A stretch of DNA of 64,000 bases from G963667075 sp963667075 (GTDB taxonomy: Bacteria > Pseudomonadota > Alphaproteobacteria > Micavibrionales > Micavibrionaceae), in contig OY762938.1 of assembly GCA_963667075.1 (NCBI GenBank), positions 744,001 to 808,000 on the forward strand. The letters are read 5' to 3'. Under the pieces are notes generated by a model. The model had not been told where the DNA came from, ran no database searches, and was given only the letters and a program-made list of their open reading frames with translations. Positions 41,490 to 51,087 of this stretch are shown piece by piece; position 1 is the first letter of the stretch, and every line of letters starts with the position of its first letter. The position numbers were made by a program, and so were the translations under genes.

Positions 41490-42962
41490 TTACTCATTTT
41501 CAGATAAGACCGACCTTTCTATTCGGTGAGGTATGTCATAAAAAACACGATTTATATTATCTGTATAGACCGCCTTTGTATCAATATCCTTTGAGGAAGG
41601 TTCAACAAAATGCGTATAGGTATAGATAACATTAGTCCTGACATAAGGGTTTTGATTCCATACATCACTCTCTTTCACAACATAGCGGTTCATGTAGGGA
41701 AACACACGCCGAAGTGTATTATCCAGCGTCCGGCTAAATCTGTTCGCAAAATTTGGTGAGGCTATGAAATTACCAATCACAGAACCATTTGGCTTTAGAC
41801 GACGTTTAACCTGCTCAAAAAATTCAATCGTGATCAAATGTTCCGGCACAGCCGACCCTGCAATATAGACATCTATAACAATAAGATCATACTGTTTTTG
41901 TGTTTTGGTCAAAAACGCTCTGGCCGGCACAGGATGAAAGGCTTTGTTCTCTGTCAGTTTTTGTTTCAGAATAAGTTTTTCTGATATCGGCAGCAGACTG
42001 GCATCAATGTCAATATAATCGTAATGATTGTGCTTATCCTCAAGCCCCAGCGTAAAAGCACCGGCACCAATCACCAGAATATCTTTGGGATCCGCCGCGC
42101 CATCTATAATAGGCTCTATCGCAAGATCTTCAATAAATTCAATATAATCATGTTTATGTCCCTCTTCGCTATACATGGAAGACCCATTGTTGTTCAGGAC
42201 CAGATGTCTCTCTCCCTCTTTTTCAAATACGGTAATGGTGTTGTATTGGTTATTCTCCACGATATTAAATTTTGTCATCATATTATCAGAATTAATATAA
42301 AGAGCGGCCCCTGCTACACAGAAGGCAAGTAAAGCCGCTTCTGAAAGCTTCTTCCTTGAAAGCAGAAAAATCAGACCGGCCAAAATAATAAAATTCAGTG
42401 ACACCGTGTGGTGAACACCAATCGTCACCATCAATACAAGCGTTGAAAAAATAGAGCCAAGAAACGATCCCAGTGTTGAAAAACAAAGCATTTTCCCTGT
42501 CATGCTCGACAGTTTTTCTTTTGAAAAATAATGACTGATCAGTGGAATTGTCTGCCCCAGTAAGAAAACCGGCACGACAATGAAACACAAAGAATACAGC
42601 AGGATCATCACCTGCTGACGATCAATACCCAAACGCATAATCTGCGTAAAAAAGAACGCAATAAAAGCATATGATAACCCCGGCAGCAGGATCAACATAG
42701 CCATCAGCATATTACGGATAAGTCTGGTCCGAGGACTTACATACTTGCCATCTGCCTGAATCCCCGGTTTAAAACGCCCGCCGGCCTGATATCCAAAGGC
42801 GAGTGGCATCAAAACAGCCGCAATGATAATGGAAATTGTATCCGTCCCGCTACCCACAAAAGGAACCGTTTGCCGGATTGCCAGCAATTCCAGAGACAAG
42901 ACAACATAACCTTCGAACACAATAAGTACGAACAGTACAAAAACAGGAACAGATTTCGTCAC
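41490..42962 (-). CDS. Membrane-fused spermidine-synthase-like protein
   Basis: A 490-residue protein. The first ~235 residues are hydrophobic, with about seven transmembrane helices. The rest is a Rossmann-type methyltransferase/aminopropyltransferase fold: ILVIGAGAFTLGLED, then YDYIDIDASLLPISE, and YDLIVIDVYIAGSAVPEHL, matching spermidine-synthase-like domains, although the usual GGGDG loop is altered to GAGAF. Such fused proteins are common and mostly uncharacterised; true spermidine synthesis is doubtful. The start is a GTG at 42962. It is the gene upstream of the microsatellite, and is separated by ~65 bp from the end of recQ. Confidence 0.78.
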   Translation of the reverse strand: MTKSVPVFVLFVLIVFEGYVVLSLELLAIRQTVPFVGSGTDTISIIIAAVLMPLAFGYQAGGRFKPGIQADGKYVSPRTRLIRNMLMAMLILLPGLSYAFIAFFFTQIMRLGIDRQQVMILLYSLCFIVVPVFLLGQTIPLISHYFSKEKLSSMTGKMLCFSTLGSFLGSIFSTLVLMVTIGVHHTVSLNFIILAGLIFLLSRKKLSEAALLAFCVAGAALYINSDNMMTKFNIVENNQYNTITVFEKEGERHLVLNNNGSSMYSEEGHKHDYIEFIEDLAIEPIIDGAADPKDILVIGAGAFTLGLEDKHNHYDYIDIDASLLPISEKLILKQKLTENKAFHPVPARAFLTKTQKQYDLIVIDVYIAGSAVPEHLITIEFFEQVKRRLKPNGSVIGNFIASPNFANRFSRTLDNTLRRVFPYMNRYVVKESDVWNQNPYVRTNVIYTYTHFVEPSSKDIDTKAVYTDNINRVFYDIPHRIERSVLSENE

Positions 42963-43027
42963 GGTGACCTACTTGTGATTGGAGTATTTTTTGACGGAAA
43001 TATATTAGCTGAAAAACAAAAAATGTG

Positions 43028-44866
43028 TCAATTTTGCAAAGCGTCCAAGAATACCTGCCCGTATTTTTCGCGCTTGGAACGTCCGACACCCGGAATGTCA
43101 TTCAAAGCCTCTTCACTGTCCGGCTTTTGCAGGACCATTTCTATCAGCGTTCTATCGTGGAAAACAACATAAGGCGGAATGTTTTTTTCCTTGGCAATCT
43201 GCATCCGCAAGGCTCTGAGTTTTTCGAAGAGAATCTGGTCCGCTTCGCTTTCAAGAGAAAGAGAGGGGCTTGTTTTTTTAACATCCCGCGCAGAGGTCTT
43301 GCCAAGTGTCTGAGGATCAAGTCTTAACCGTATATCCGGCTTCGCCCGCAGAAAATCAATACCGTCCTGCGTCATTTTAAGGCCGCCATGCGCCTCCATA
43401 TCTACATAAATAAAACCGCAAGCCACAAGCTGACGGATAATGCTCTGCCATTCTTTGGCCGTGTATTCTGTGCCAATACCATAAGTGCTTAAACGATCAT
43501 GTTCGTATGTCTCAATCCGCTCGTTCTGCTTACCAAGCAAGACGTCAATGACATAGCCCGCCCCGAACATTTGTCCGGTACGCAAAATACACGAAATGAC
43601 TTTTTGCGCGGCAATAGAGCCATCAAATGTGTCTGGCGGGCTTATGCATGTATCACAATTCCCGCACGACTCCCCATTATCATCGAAATAATGCAGCAAA
43701 ACCTGACGGCGGCAGGACGCACTCTCACAATAGCCTAAAAAGGCAGTGAGCTTTTGCCGTTCTATCCGTTTTTGCTCTTCTGGCGCATCCGAGCTCTCGA
43801 TCATCTGACGCTGCAGGGCCAGATCCTGCAAGCCGTACACCATCCAGGCCACAGCCGGCAAACCATCCCGTCCGGCGCGCCCCGTTTCCTGATAATAGGC
43901 TTCTATGTTCTTTGGCAAATCCAGATGCGCAACAAAGCGCACATCCGGTTTATCAATCCCCATGCCAAAAGCAATCGTCGCCACCATAATCACACCTTCT
44001 TCCTTGATAAAGCGTTCCTGATTATGGTTTCGTACATCTTTATCCAGACGGGCATGATAGGGCAGTGCATGATAGCCCTGCGCAATAAGCCAATCAGCGG
44101 TTTCTTCGACCTTTCGGCGTGAGAGACAATAAACAATACCGCTTTCCCCTTTGCTTCGCCCTTTCAAGAAACGTAAAAGCTGCGCCCGCGGATTATTTTT
44201 AATCGAAACGCTATACATGATATTGGGCCGGTCAAATCCAGCCACAAAGAGCTTTGGCAAGGACAACCGTTCAACAATATCCTTGCGTGTCGGCGTGTCA
44301 GCCGTCGCCGTCACCGCAATACACGGCACATCGGGATAGCGGGTTCGCAAGAGCGATATCTGGCGGTACTCAGGCCTAAAATCGTGCCCCCACTGTGATA
44401 TACAATGCGCCTCATCAATGGCAAAAAGCGCGATCTTGATGTTGTCCAATACATCCAGAAACATGTCCCCCACCAGCCGCTCCGGCGCGACATAGACAAG
44501 ATCAAGCGCACCGCTGCGCAGCTCATGCATGGCCGCCTGAAGGACAGGATAATCCAGACCGGAATGAATCGCCGCCGCCTTCACGCCAGCTTCTTTTAGC
44601 GCAATCACCTGATCCTGCATCAGCGCAATAAGCGGCGAGACAACAATCCCCGTCCCCTCCATACAGATTGACGGGATTTGATAGCACAGCGACTTCCCAC
44701 TCCCCGTCGGCATCAAAACGCCGCAGCTTTGCCCTGCAACGACATGATCAATAATCTCTTCCTGCGCCCCACGAAACGCGTCATATCCAAAGACAGACGA
44801 CAACACATCAAGGGGAGAAAAAGACTCTGTTTTTTTTGCAGGCACACGACTCATGGCAAGGAGCAT
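43028..44866 (-). CDS. recQ: ATP-dependent DNA helicase RecQ
   Basis: A 612-residue superfamily 2 helicase. Motifs in order: I (MPTGSGKSLCYQIP), II (AIDEAHCISQWGHDFRPEY, DEAH box with the RecQ aromatic loop), V/VI (GMGIDKPDVRFVAH, YYQETGRAGRDGLP), then the zinc-binding RQC region (CESASCRRQVLLHYF, CGNCDTC) and a C-terminal HRDC domain (LRALRMQIAKEKNIPPYVVF). It unwinds recombination and fork intermediates with 3'-5' polarity. Length and domain set are complete. ATG 44866 is used; an in-frame ATG at 44854 is equally possible because no clear ribosome-binding site favours either. Confidence 0.95.
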   Translation of the reverse strand: MLLAMSRVPAKKTESFSPLDVLSSVFGYDAFRGAQEEIIDHVVAGQSCGVLMPTGSGKSLCYQIPSICMEGTGIVVSPLIALMQDQVIALKEAGVKAAAIHSGLDYPVLQAAMHELRSGALDLVYVAPERLVGDMFLDVLDNIKIALFAIDEAHCISQWGHDFRPEYRQISLLRTRYPDVPCIAVTATADTPTRKDIVERLSLPKLFVAGFDRPNIMYSVSIKNNPRAQLLRFLKGRSKGESGIVYCLSRRKVEETADWLIAQGYHALPYHARLDKDVRNHNQERFIKEEGVIMVATIAFGMGIDKPDVRFVAHLDLPKNIEAYYQETGRAGRDGLPAVAWMVYGLQDLALQRQMIESSDAPEEQKRIERQKLTAFLGYCESASCRRQVLLHYFDDNGESCGNCDTCISPPDTFDGSIAAQKVISCILRTGQMFGAGYVIDVLLGKQNERIETYEHDRLSTYGIGTEYTAKEWQSIIRQLVACGFIYVDMEAHGGLKMTQDGIDFLRAKPDIRLRLDPQTLGKTSARDVKKTSPSLSLESEADQILFEKLRALRMQIAKEKNIPPYVVFHDRTLIEMVLQKPDSEEALNDIPGVGRSKREKYGQVFLDALQN

Positions 44867-45068
44867 AATGATTCTATATCGTGAATGACACTATAAAATG
44901 AGTACAAAAGAACGGTATTATACCCGCCTCACCTTACGTCAATAAATCTTTAGTGATGAAATCACTCAGCTCATGCGGGCATATATTCTTCTACAAAGAA
45001 CGATTCCGTTTTCAAAGGCGTCGGCATCGTTAGAGGCAGGGTATTAGGCAATGCCCTGCCAGAGCCGT

Positions 45069-45845
45069 CTACTTCGTTTCAAACGTTACATTAACCGTTG
45101 CTGTAATGTTGATCTGCCCAAGAGCCAGTACGCTGTCTCCCGCACCCGATGGCCCTGACATGTCTGCTTGAATTTGGACATTTTGCATTGGCATGCCACG
45201 ACCATTCCGGTTGTTGTAGCCTGACCAGTAAGAAGAACGGAAGTTTTGCACATTGATGGCGGTAGGTTTTCCAACCTCAACACCTAAGGTTTTTGCAATA
45301 GCATCCGCTTTTTCCTTCGCGGCTTTGGCGGCCATTTCACGCGCTTTGTCACGATGCTTGCGGAGCTCTGTTGTAATGAACTGCACATTATCAATGTTGG
45401 TCGCGCCCAACTGCAAAGATTTTGTCATCAGCCCTTCATATTTATCAAGATCTTTTAACCTGATCTGTATATTTTTCTGCGCTTTGTAATAAATGATATC
45501 CAGGGGAGAGCACTTACCCGTCAGAGAATCACGATAGCCGCACTCCCGGTGAACCGGTTCGATACTGATATAGTCCGTCTGAACATCTTTCCTTTCAATG
45601 CCAAGATCCTTTGTTGCATACTCAATTATTCCTTTAACCGCCGCATCATTTTCCTTTTGTGTTTGAATAAGATCTTCACCCCGGCTCCCAACCCCCATAG
45701 AAATAAAGACCTGATCAGGCGTAACGCGCACTTGCGCCTCACCAGAAACCGATATCGTCGATCTTGCCTCAAACGTATTCTGTGCAAAAGCAACAGAACC
45801 TGAGAACAAAACAAGTCCCAAAACCAGAAAAAAGATCTTCTTCAT
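45069..45845 (-). CDS. SIMPL (DUF541) domain exported protein
   Basis: A ~258-residue periplasmic protein with a clear signal peptide (KKIFFLVLGLVLFSGSVAFA-Q). The mature part begins TISVSGEAQVRVTPDQVFIS, the conserved start of SIMPL/DUF541 proteins, and contains KDLGIERKDVQTDYISI and ARKEA-like helices, ending in the final beta strand. Family members (BP26/OMP28, YggE) form ring-like oligomers and are linked to oxidative-stress protection, but their biochemical role is unclear. I use ATG 45845, which puts the signal peptide at the N-terminus with GAGG upstream. Divergent from the metalloprotein gene at 46009. Confidence 0.87.
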   Translation of the reverse strand: MKKIFFLVLGLVLFSGSVAFAQNTFEARSTISVSGEAQVRVTPDQVFISMGVGSRGEDLIQTQKENDAAVKGIIEYATKDLGIERKDVQTDYISIEPVHRECGYRDSLTGKCSPLDIIYYKAQKNIQIRLKDLDKYEGLMTKSLQLGATNIDNVQFITTELRKHRDKAREMAAKAAKEKADAIAKTLGVEVGKPTAINVQNFRSSYWSGYNNRNGRGMPMQNVQIQADMSGPSGAGDSVLALGQINITATVNVTFETK

Positions 45846-46008
45846 AACATAAAGCCTCATGTGTGTTTTTAATCAAATACAGCAACAACAAAAACCCTAG
45901 CAAACACAGCCTTTAATAACAAAGAAATTATAAAAGCCTTTACCCCTTCTTAACTAACGTAGGTTATAATATGTAAAAAAAATAGAAAGGAAACATTAAG
46001 ACGCAACC

Positions 46009-47655
46009 ATGAGCATTGCACCTCAAGAATATCAAGGTTTTAGCCATGAATTTCATACCTCTGCATGGGTTCCTGAAATAGTTTATCGTGGGAAAGAAGG
46101 CTATGATCGTATGATCAACGAAATCAGCGAGTCCCTTTATAAAGAAATACCAGACGCAAAGGGCAGCATTGAAATATTCAATCATTTGGCAAACCCGGAT
46201 GAAGAACTTCAACGTATTGCTGAAAGCCTGAATACGAATGTTCTGGATCTTTGTGAAGCCTGTGGCTTTGCTAATATGGGAATTTTTATGCAAAATACGA
46301 GAGGACACAGCTTAAGCGGCCGCCTTGAAAACGGTCGCTATGTTGCAATTTCTGCTGGTTGGGATCCTGATGATCACTTTAAAAACCTGGACGACATCAA
46401 ATTCGAAGATGTTGAAAAATTTGCGCGCATTATAACGCACGAAACCTTGCATTGTCTGGATCCATGGATACAGGAAGGCGGCACTCAATTTGGCGATTTT
46501 GGGTGGATACTGGCTGCACGTGCGCATTCGCGCGGCGTTGAAATGCTTGCCGACACAGGCGCACAAGACCTCTTCTTGCGGAACGGTGCATCACACGAAG
46601 CCACTGACAAACTTCGTATTAAATACGACTCAACAGGCATGTTCAGGAAGGGCATAAATGATGATAATGGACCATGCTATGATAATGGGCCTTTTTTTCA
46701 AAGGCTTTTGGATGAACAGCCCAGCGGTCCCGGTATTAATAATTTCCGTTTTAAAGGCTGGAAAGAGACGCTTGATAAAATGCAGGACTGGAGAGCCAAT
46801 GGCCCCCCTGAAATATCAATGGAAAGCACCATCATAACATACAACCAGAGCATCGCCCTTATAGTATATAGAGATCAAATACTGGAAAAACTGGAAGAAA
46901 AAATCAGCCCGCACGCAGAAAAAGTGGCACAAGAAGTCGGATATAACAATATCCATTATTTTGTAGATTCAATGCTGGATGATATGGATTTTCGTGCTTG
47001 GAAAAACGGCGACTATGATAACGCCATCACAGATCCCGACCTCAGGGACGTTTATCAGGCTATTTATGATGCAAAAGTAGAAATGGGCAACTGGATGGAG
47101 GAAAACAAAGCACTGTTTCCCGATGCCGCACGTGCGGCCTCTGCCATTCGCTATATCACAGGACAACAGGAAACACATATCTCAACCCCGCCGCCATCAA
47201 CGAGCGAGCTCACGACTGATATGCTCATGGCGCGGCATTGGATGAAATTTGAAGAGACAGGCGATCCTATCTACAAAAGGGCCGCAAATGGCTTTGCCAA
47301 AGCGCAAAGACACAGAGACATATATGCACAGGAAATAGCCGACAAAAAAGGTCTGGAAGAAACACAAGAAAAGGACGAAGAGCCAAAAGACACACTTGAC
47401 AGACGACAGATCATGCAAGAGCTTTTCGAAGACAATCCTCAGCTGGTGCGCGCAATTGCAAATGGCGTCCCTGTCAGTCGTCTGGTAGAAGAACAGCCTG
47501 ATGGCCATTACGGGACCGTCGAGCATATGGATGAGATCATAAACACTCATAAAACCCAATCTGAAGACAATCAGTCCCTTGAAAGGCCTCAGACATCAAA
47601 CCATCAAAACCCTATAAATTCCAGTGTGTTACAAACACAAATAATAAATCTCTAG
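46009..47655 (+). CDS. Putative zinc metallopeptidase of unknown family
   Basis: A 548-residue protein with no signal peptide or membrane helix. Residues 144-148 are HETLH within RIITHETLHCLDPWIQEGG, an HExxH zinc motif. E178 in RGVEMLADTGAQD, 30 residues on, is a plausible third ligand, giving a gluzincin-like arrangement. The region after ~390 is polar, Gln/Glu-rich and probably disordered or coiled. I recognise no named family. The lack of an export signal means a cytosolic protease or an effector sent out by a non-Sec route. It stands alone between the SIMPL gene and tRNA-Gly. Confidence 0.6.
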   Translation: MSIAPQEYQGFSHEFHTSAWVPEIVYRGKEGYDRMINEISESLYKEIPDAKGSIEIFNHLANPDEELQRIAESLNTNVLDLCEACGFANMGIFMQNTRGHSLSGRLENGRYVAISAGWDPDDHFKNLDDIKFEDVEKFARIITHETLHCLDPWIQEGGTQFGDFGWILAARAHSRGVEMLADTGAQDLFLRNGASHEATDKLRIKYDSTGMFRKGINDDNGPCYDNGPFFQRLLDEQPSGPGINNFRFKGWKETLDKMQDWRANGPPEISMESTIITYNQSIALIVYRDQILEKLEEKISPHAEKVAQEVGYNNIHYFVDSMLDDMDFRAWKNGDYDNAITDPDLRDVYQAIYDAKVEMGNWMEENKALFPDAARAASAIRYITGQQETHISTPPPSTSELTTDMLMARHWMKFEETGDPIYKRAANGFAKAQRHRDIYAQEIADKKGLEETQEKDEEPKDTLDRRQIMQELFEDNPQLVRAIANGVPVSRLVEEQPDGHYGTVEHMDEIINTHKTQSEDNQSLERPQTSNHQNPINSSVLQTQIINL

Positions 47656-47759
47656 ATATAAAGCAAAAAAATACATTGTATTTTGAATCCAAAAAGTGAA
47701 TATTATGCCCCGAATGGTTCGGACGTCGCCAGAGGCGCGTTTTTTGTTGAACAACCCAA

Positions 47760-47833
47760 GCGGGTGTAGCTTAATGGTAAAGCCCCAGCCTTCCAAGCTG
47801 GTTATGAGGGTTCGATTCCCTTCACCCGCTCCA
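47760..47833 (+). tRNA. tRNA-Gly (anticodon TCC)
   Basis: Acceptor stem GCGGGTG/CACCCGC, D-arm TAGCTTAATGGTAAAGC, anticodon stem-loop CCAGC-CTTCCAA-GCTGG (UCC), T-loop TTCGATT and an encoded CCA. All arms pair. Confidence 0.96.
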
Positions 47834-47861
47834 TTCACTCCCTGTCTAAAAATGGCTATAC

Positions 47862-48857
47862 ATGGAAGAACAAAAGAACATCACACCAGCGTTAAACCCT
47901 GAACAACATCCTGATCAGTGGCAGCCCCGCTATGCGTTGCTGGCAGGCGGATCTGCCGTGGCTATTGTCGCGATCCTGATTATCATCAAAACGATTGCCT
48001 ACTATAACAACGAGTCTGCCAGCATGCTGGCCTCCCTTACAGACTCTATTATGGATGCCGCTATTTCCCTGATGTCTTTCTTTTCCATTCGTCTTTCATT
48101 AAAACCGGCCGACAAAGAACACAGGCATGGTCATGGAAAAATTGAGGGAATCGCCGCTCTTTTTCAGGCGGCCTTTATCTCCGGTGCTTGCGTCTTTCTG
48201 GTCATGGAAGCGGCTGTGCGCTGGTCACGGCCTCTTGCAATGGAGAATTACAACCTTTCCATCTTTGTGATGTCAATCTCTGTTGTTCTTTCTCTGCTGC
48301 TCGTTTTCGTACAAAACTATGCCTTAAAGCGCGCCCCTTCTCTGGCTGTAGAAGCAGACAAGGCGCATTATTCTATGGATATTGCTGTCAATATTGGCGT
48401 TATCCTCACCCTGCTCATCCTCCAATATGCAGGCAACGACTGGGCATGGATTGACCCAGCCTTTGCCATTCTGGTTGCCGTGTATATGGGGCATACCGTC
48501 TGGGAGATTGGCGGCAAGGGATTTGATATGCTTTTGGACAGAGAACTCCCCGAAGAGATAAGAAAAAAGATTATAAACATCATTCAGGAAAATAAGGAAA
48601 TCATTGGTTTTCATGATTTAAGAACACGTCAGACCGGCATGACCATAGCGATTACATTTGATCTGGACATGGAACCTGATCAATCTTTGTGGAAAGCCCA
48701 TGAAACCGCTGTAGAAGTCGAATGCGCCTTGCTTTCTCAGTTCCCGCATGCTGAAATCATGATCCATATGGACCCCGTTGGCGCAGCAGAGTGCCGCCGA
48801 CGAAAAATAGGCCAAGACACGATAGGCCAAGACACGATAGGAGAGTCCCTTGACTAA
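47862..48857 (+). CDS. Cation diffusion facilitator (CDF/FieF-like) metal transporter
   Basis: A 331-residue inner-membrane cation/proton antiporter. It has about six transmembrane helices in residues 25-235 with the metal-site motif DSIMD (D61, D65) in helix 2 and HYSMD in helix 5, plus the conserved HRHGHGKIEG loop. A cytoplasmic dimerisation domain follows (IGFHDLRTRQTG.., IMIHMDP). The Asp/His pattern suits Zn, Fe or Cd export, as in FieF. The last codons contain a 15-bp tandem duplication (GQDTI GQDTI), a recent slippage event. It overlaps the glucokinase gene by 8 bp. Confidence 0.9.
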   Translation: MEEQKNITPALNPEQHPDQWQPRYALLAGGSAVAIVAILIIIKTIAYYNNESASMLASLTDSIMDAAISLMSFFSIRLSLKPADKEHRHGHGKIEGIAALFQAAFISGACVFLVMEAAVRWSRPLAMENYNLSIFVMSISVVLSLLLVFVQNYALKRAPSLAVEADKAHYSMDIAVNIGVILTLLILQYAGNDWAWIDPAFAILVAVYMGHTVWEIGGKGFDMLLDRELPEEIRKKIINIIQENKEIIGFHDLRTRQTGMTIAITFDLDMEPDQSLWKAHETAVEVECALLSQFPHAEIMIHMDPVGAAECRRRKIGQDTIGQDTIGESLD

Positions 48858-49827
48858 GGTAATGCTGGCTGATATCGGCGGAACACATGCCCGTTTATCC
48901 CTTTTGAAAGAGGGGAAGTTCATCAACACCGAAAAATACAAAGCCACAGATTTTGACAGCATTGAAAGGGCTCTTTTCCATTATTGCGTTGGCGCAGGCT
49001 TATCTCCCGAAGGAGACATTCTGATCGCGACAGCCGCCCGGCAAGAAAAAGACGGGGTTTGGCGTTTTACAAATAAAAATGAATGGGAAATTGATGAAAA
49101 AACGCTCGAAGAAAACGGTTGGAAAGTCCGGTTGATCTCGAACGATTTTCTAGCCTCCGCCAAAGGCGCTGTCTCCTCTCACTCAGAAAAAATAAGGGTA
49201 CTCAAAACAGGGAAAGAACACCCGGCTTGCCCAAAAATAGTCATTGGCCCAGGCACAGGTCTTGGCTTTGCCTATGCCATACCGGACAACACAGGTCATA
49301 ACTGGCATATTCAGGAAACTTTTGGTGGCCATATGCTAGCGGCCCTTCTGACAGAAGAACACCGCATTATTGCCGACCTGATCTCCCGTGACCGTGAGAC
49401 AACGCTTATTCCTGAAGATTTATGCAGTGGCCGGGGACTTATTCTTTTATACCGTGCCGTTTGCACCTATCACGGTGCCACACCAAAAATCTTTGATCCA
49501 TCCGATTTGCTGAACGCGCCGGAACAAGACTACGTTGACACGACACTGCGTCTCTTTCACGAGTTCCTCGGCCTGTTCGCCCATAATGCCATTGTCACGG
49601 GACATGCTTTTGGCGGACTCTATCTAAATGGGGGAGTCCTGTACGCACTGGACAGAAATAACCGCTTTGATTTTGAGACATTCGAAAAATATATGATTCT
49701 GAACCCCGTCCCTGTTGTCAAAGACATGCTGGAAACAACACCGATCTATCTTATTGAAGACCCTTATATCGCGCTGGAAGGTTTAAAACAGTACTATGAA
49801 GAACAAGAAAGCCTGGCTAACCTTTGA
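48850..49827 (+). CDS. glk: Glucokinase
   Basis: A 325-residue Glk-type hexokinase. The ATP phosphate-binding motif ADIGGTHARLSLL is at the N-terminus; the second motif VIGPGTGLGFAY and a C-terminal GHAFGGLYLNGG follow. It phosphorylates glucose to glucose-6-phosphate. The start is a TTG at 48850: GGAGAG lies 4-5 nt ahead of it, whereas the first ATG (48862) is 17 nt from that site. It overlaps the CDF gene upstream by 8 bp and the deacetylase gene downstream by 32 bp, so the three are one operon. Confidence 0.9.
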   Translation: MTKVMLADIGGTHARLSLLKEGKFINTEKYKATDFDSIERALFHYCVGAGLSPEGDILIATAARQEKDGVWRFTNKNEWEIDEKTLEENGWKVRLISNDFLASAKGAVSSHSEKIRVLKTGKEHPACPKIVIGPGTGLGFAYAIPDNTGHNWHIQETFGGHMLAALLTEEHRIIADLISRDRETTLIPEDLCSGRGLILLYRAVCTYHGATPKIFDPSDLLNAPEQDYVDTTLRLFHEFLGLFAHNAIVTGHAFGGLYLNGGVLYALDRNNRFDFETFEKYMILNPVPVVKDMLETTPIYLIEDPYIALEGLKQYYEEQESLANL

Positions 49828-50545
49828 TGATGGCCCCTCTGACACAACAGAGCCTCTTATATCTTTCCTGACAACACACAACCTCCCCGCCATTTTCTTT
49901 TGCAGGGGAGATCACATTGAAAAAAGGCCTGCACCTGTCATAAAGGCCATTGAAGCTGGCATCCTGATTGGCAACCATTCCTTTGCGCACAGACCGGCTG
50001 GAGAGCTAACCTTTGAAGAATGGTATGACGACTTTGAAAAAGCAGAGCAACTGATCAATGACGGCTATAAACAGGCGGGAAGAAAACGCGCGGGCTACTA
50101 CTATCGCTTCCCTTACATTGACAAGGGAGACGGTGACCGTCTGGAACGCCGCTTTTCAGAGATTACAGCCCATACAGAATTTGAGCTTACGAACAAAATG
50201 AAGCAGATTCAATCGACCTTGAAAGAACGCGGCTTCACCCAGCCATTCAGTACCATAGCTCACCCGCTATACAAAAACGAGCATATCGGCAAAGAGCTGG
50301 ATTGCCTGTTCACCTATTCCTCCTGCGACTGGATGCTTCTTGATCGCCACAGAGGGCAATGGGATTACAAAACACTGGACGATCTGAAAGAAAAAATGAG
50401 AACAAACACCTTTCAGAACAACGAACAACATACTGAAATCTTCCTGTTCCATGATGATCCTGAAATCTACGATATAACAACAGCCCTCATTCTTGCTGCT
50501 CAGGAAAACAATATAAAATTTTTACCCTTTACATCAGCCTCATAA
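49796..50545 (+). CDS. Polysaccharide deacetylase (NodB-type) family protein
   Basis: A 249-residue carbohydrate esterase 4-type protein. The catalytic and metal Asp pair is in TFDDGPSD (D11, D12), the metal His pair in GNHSFAH, and a following YYYRFPYID supplies the Arg/aromatic motif. No signal peptide is present, which is unusual for enzymes acting on cell-wall polymers; a cytosolic or sugar-metabolite substrate is possible, in line with the overlapping glk gene. The region after ~150 diverges from classic NodB. Confidence 0.82.
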   Translation: MKNKKAWLTFDDGPSDTTEPLISFLTTHNLPAIFFCRGDHIEKRPAPVIKAIEAGILIGNHSFAHRPAGELTFEEWYDDFEKAEQLINDGYKQAGRKRAGYYYRFPYIDKGDGDRLERRFSEITAHTEFELTNKMKQIQSTLKERGFTQPFSTIAHPLYKNEHIGKELDCLFTYSSCDWMLLDRHRGQWDYKTLDDLKEKMRTNTFQNNEQHTEIFLFHDDPEIYDITTALILAAQENNIKFLPFTSAS

Positions 50546-50581
50546 TTTCCTTATATGCTCACTTGAATAAAAAACTGAAAT

Positions 50582-50656
50582 GCGGGTGTAGCTCAGTGGT
50601 AGAGCATCAGCTTCCCAAGCTGAGGGCCGGGGGTTCGATACCCCTCACCCGCTCCA
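50582..50656 (+). tRNA. tRNA-Gly (anticodon CCC)
   Basis: Acceptor stem GCGGGTG/CACCCGC, D-arm TAGCTCAGTGGTAGAGC, anticodon stem-loop TCAGC-TTCCCAA-GCTGA (CCC), T-loop TTCGATA and an encoded CCA. A second Gly isoacceptor about 2.8 kb from the UCC one. Confidence 0.96.
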
Positions 50657-50711
50657 GTTTTTTTATACGCTTCCCCTTCGCAAAAATTCTGTAAAAATAC
50701 AGCAAAAATCA

Positions 50712-50740
50712 TTGACATATGCGCACCAATTTCCTAAATC
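50712..50740 (+). promoter_or_regulatory. Sigma-70-type promoter before the small ORF and tuf
   Basis: TTGACA (50712-50717), a 17-bp spacer and TAAATC (50735-50740). The perfect -35 box, located between tRNA-Gly and the small gene, is why the in-frame ATG at 50719, which lies inside this promoter, is not used as a start. Confidence 0.6.
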
Positions 50741-50802
50741 AGGGAAGCTGTTCGTTTTCATGTGTGGATAAAGAAACTCAAGCCAAACGGGAGAAAAAGA
50801 GT

Positions 50803-51018
50803 ATGGATTTAAAAGAGATATACGCACCAACAGTTTCTACCAAGGAAAGTGCTCTACAGATTCTGAATTCCCAGAGAATGACCGGTTACGCTGCTTTCCC
50901 GATCGGAAATGACGGTCTCCACTTTTCGAAAATAAGAGGCATTAACGGAGCACAGATAAATGATTTAGTCGCGGCAGAGAAGAGATACGGCGGCAATATG
51001 AGCCTGGTTCTAAAATAG
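50803..51018 (+). CDS. Hypothetical small protein, 71 aa
   Basis: The ORF starting MDLKEIYAPTVSTKESALQI has GGAG 10 nt upstream and lies directly downstream of a good promoter. The product is soluble, mixed alpha/beta by eye, and ends INDLVAAEKRYGGNMSLVLK. I do not recognise it. A longer in-frame start at 50719 is unlikely because it overlaps the promoter. It lies 70 bp before tuf and may be co-transcribed with it. Confidence 0.6.
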   Translation: MDLKEIYAPTVSTKESALQILNSQRMTGYAAFPIGNDGLHFSKIRGINGAQINDLVAAEKRYGGNMSLVLK

Positions 51019-51087
51019 GGCCTATTACATTTGTTTTTAGGTAACACAATAAATACTGAATGAACTTTTAAGGAGAAGGTAAAGAAG

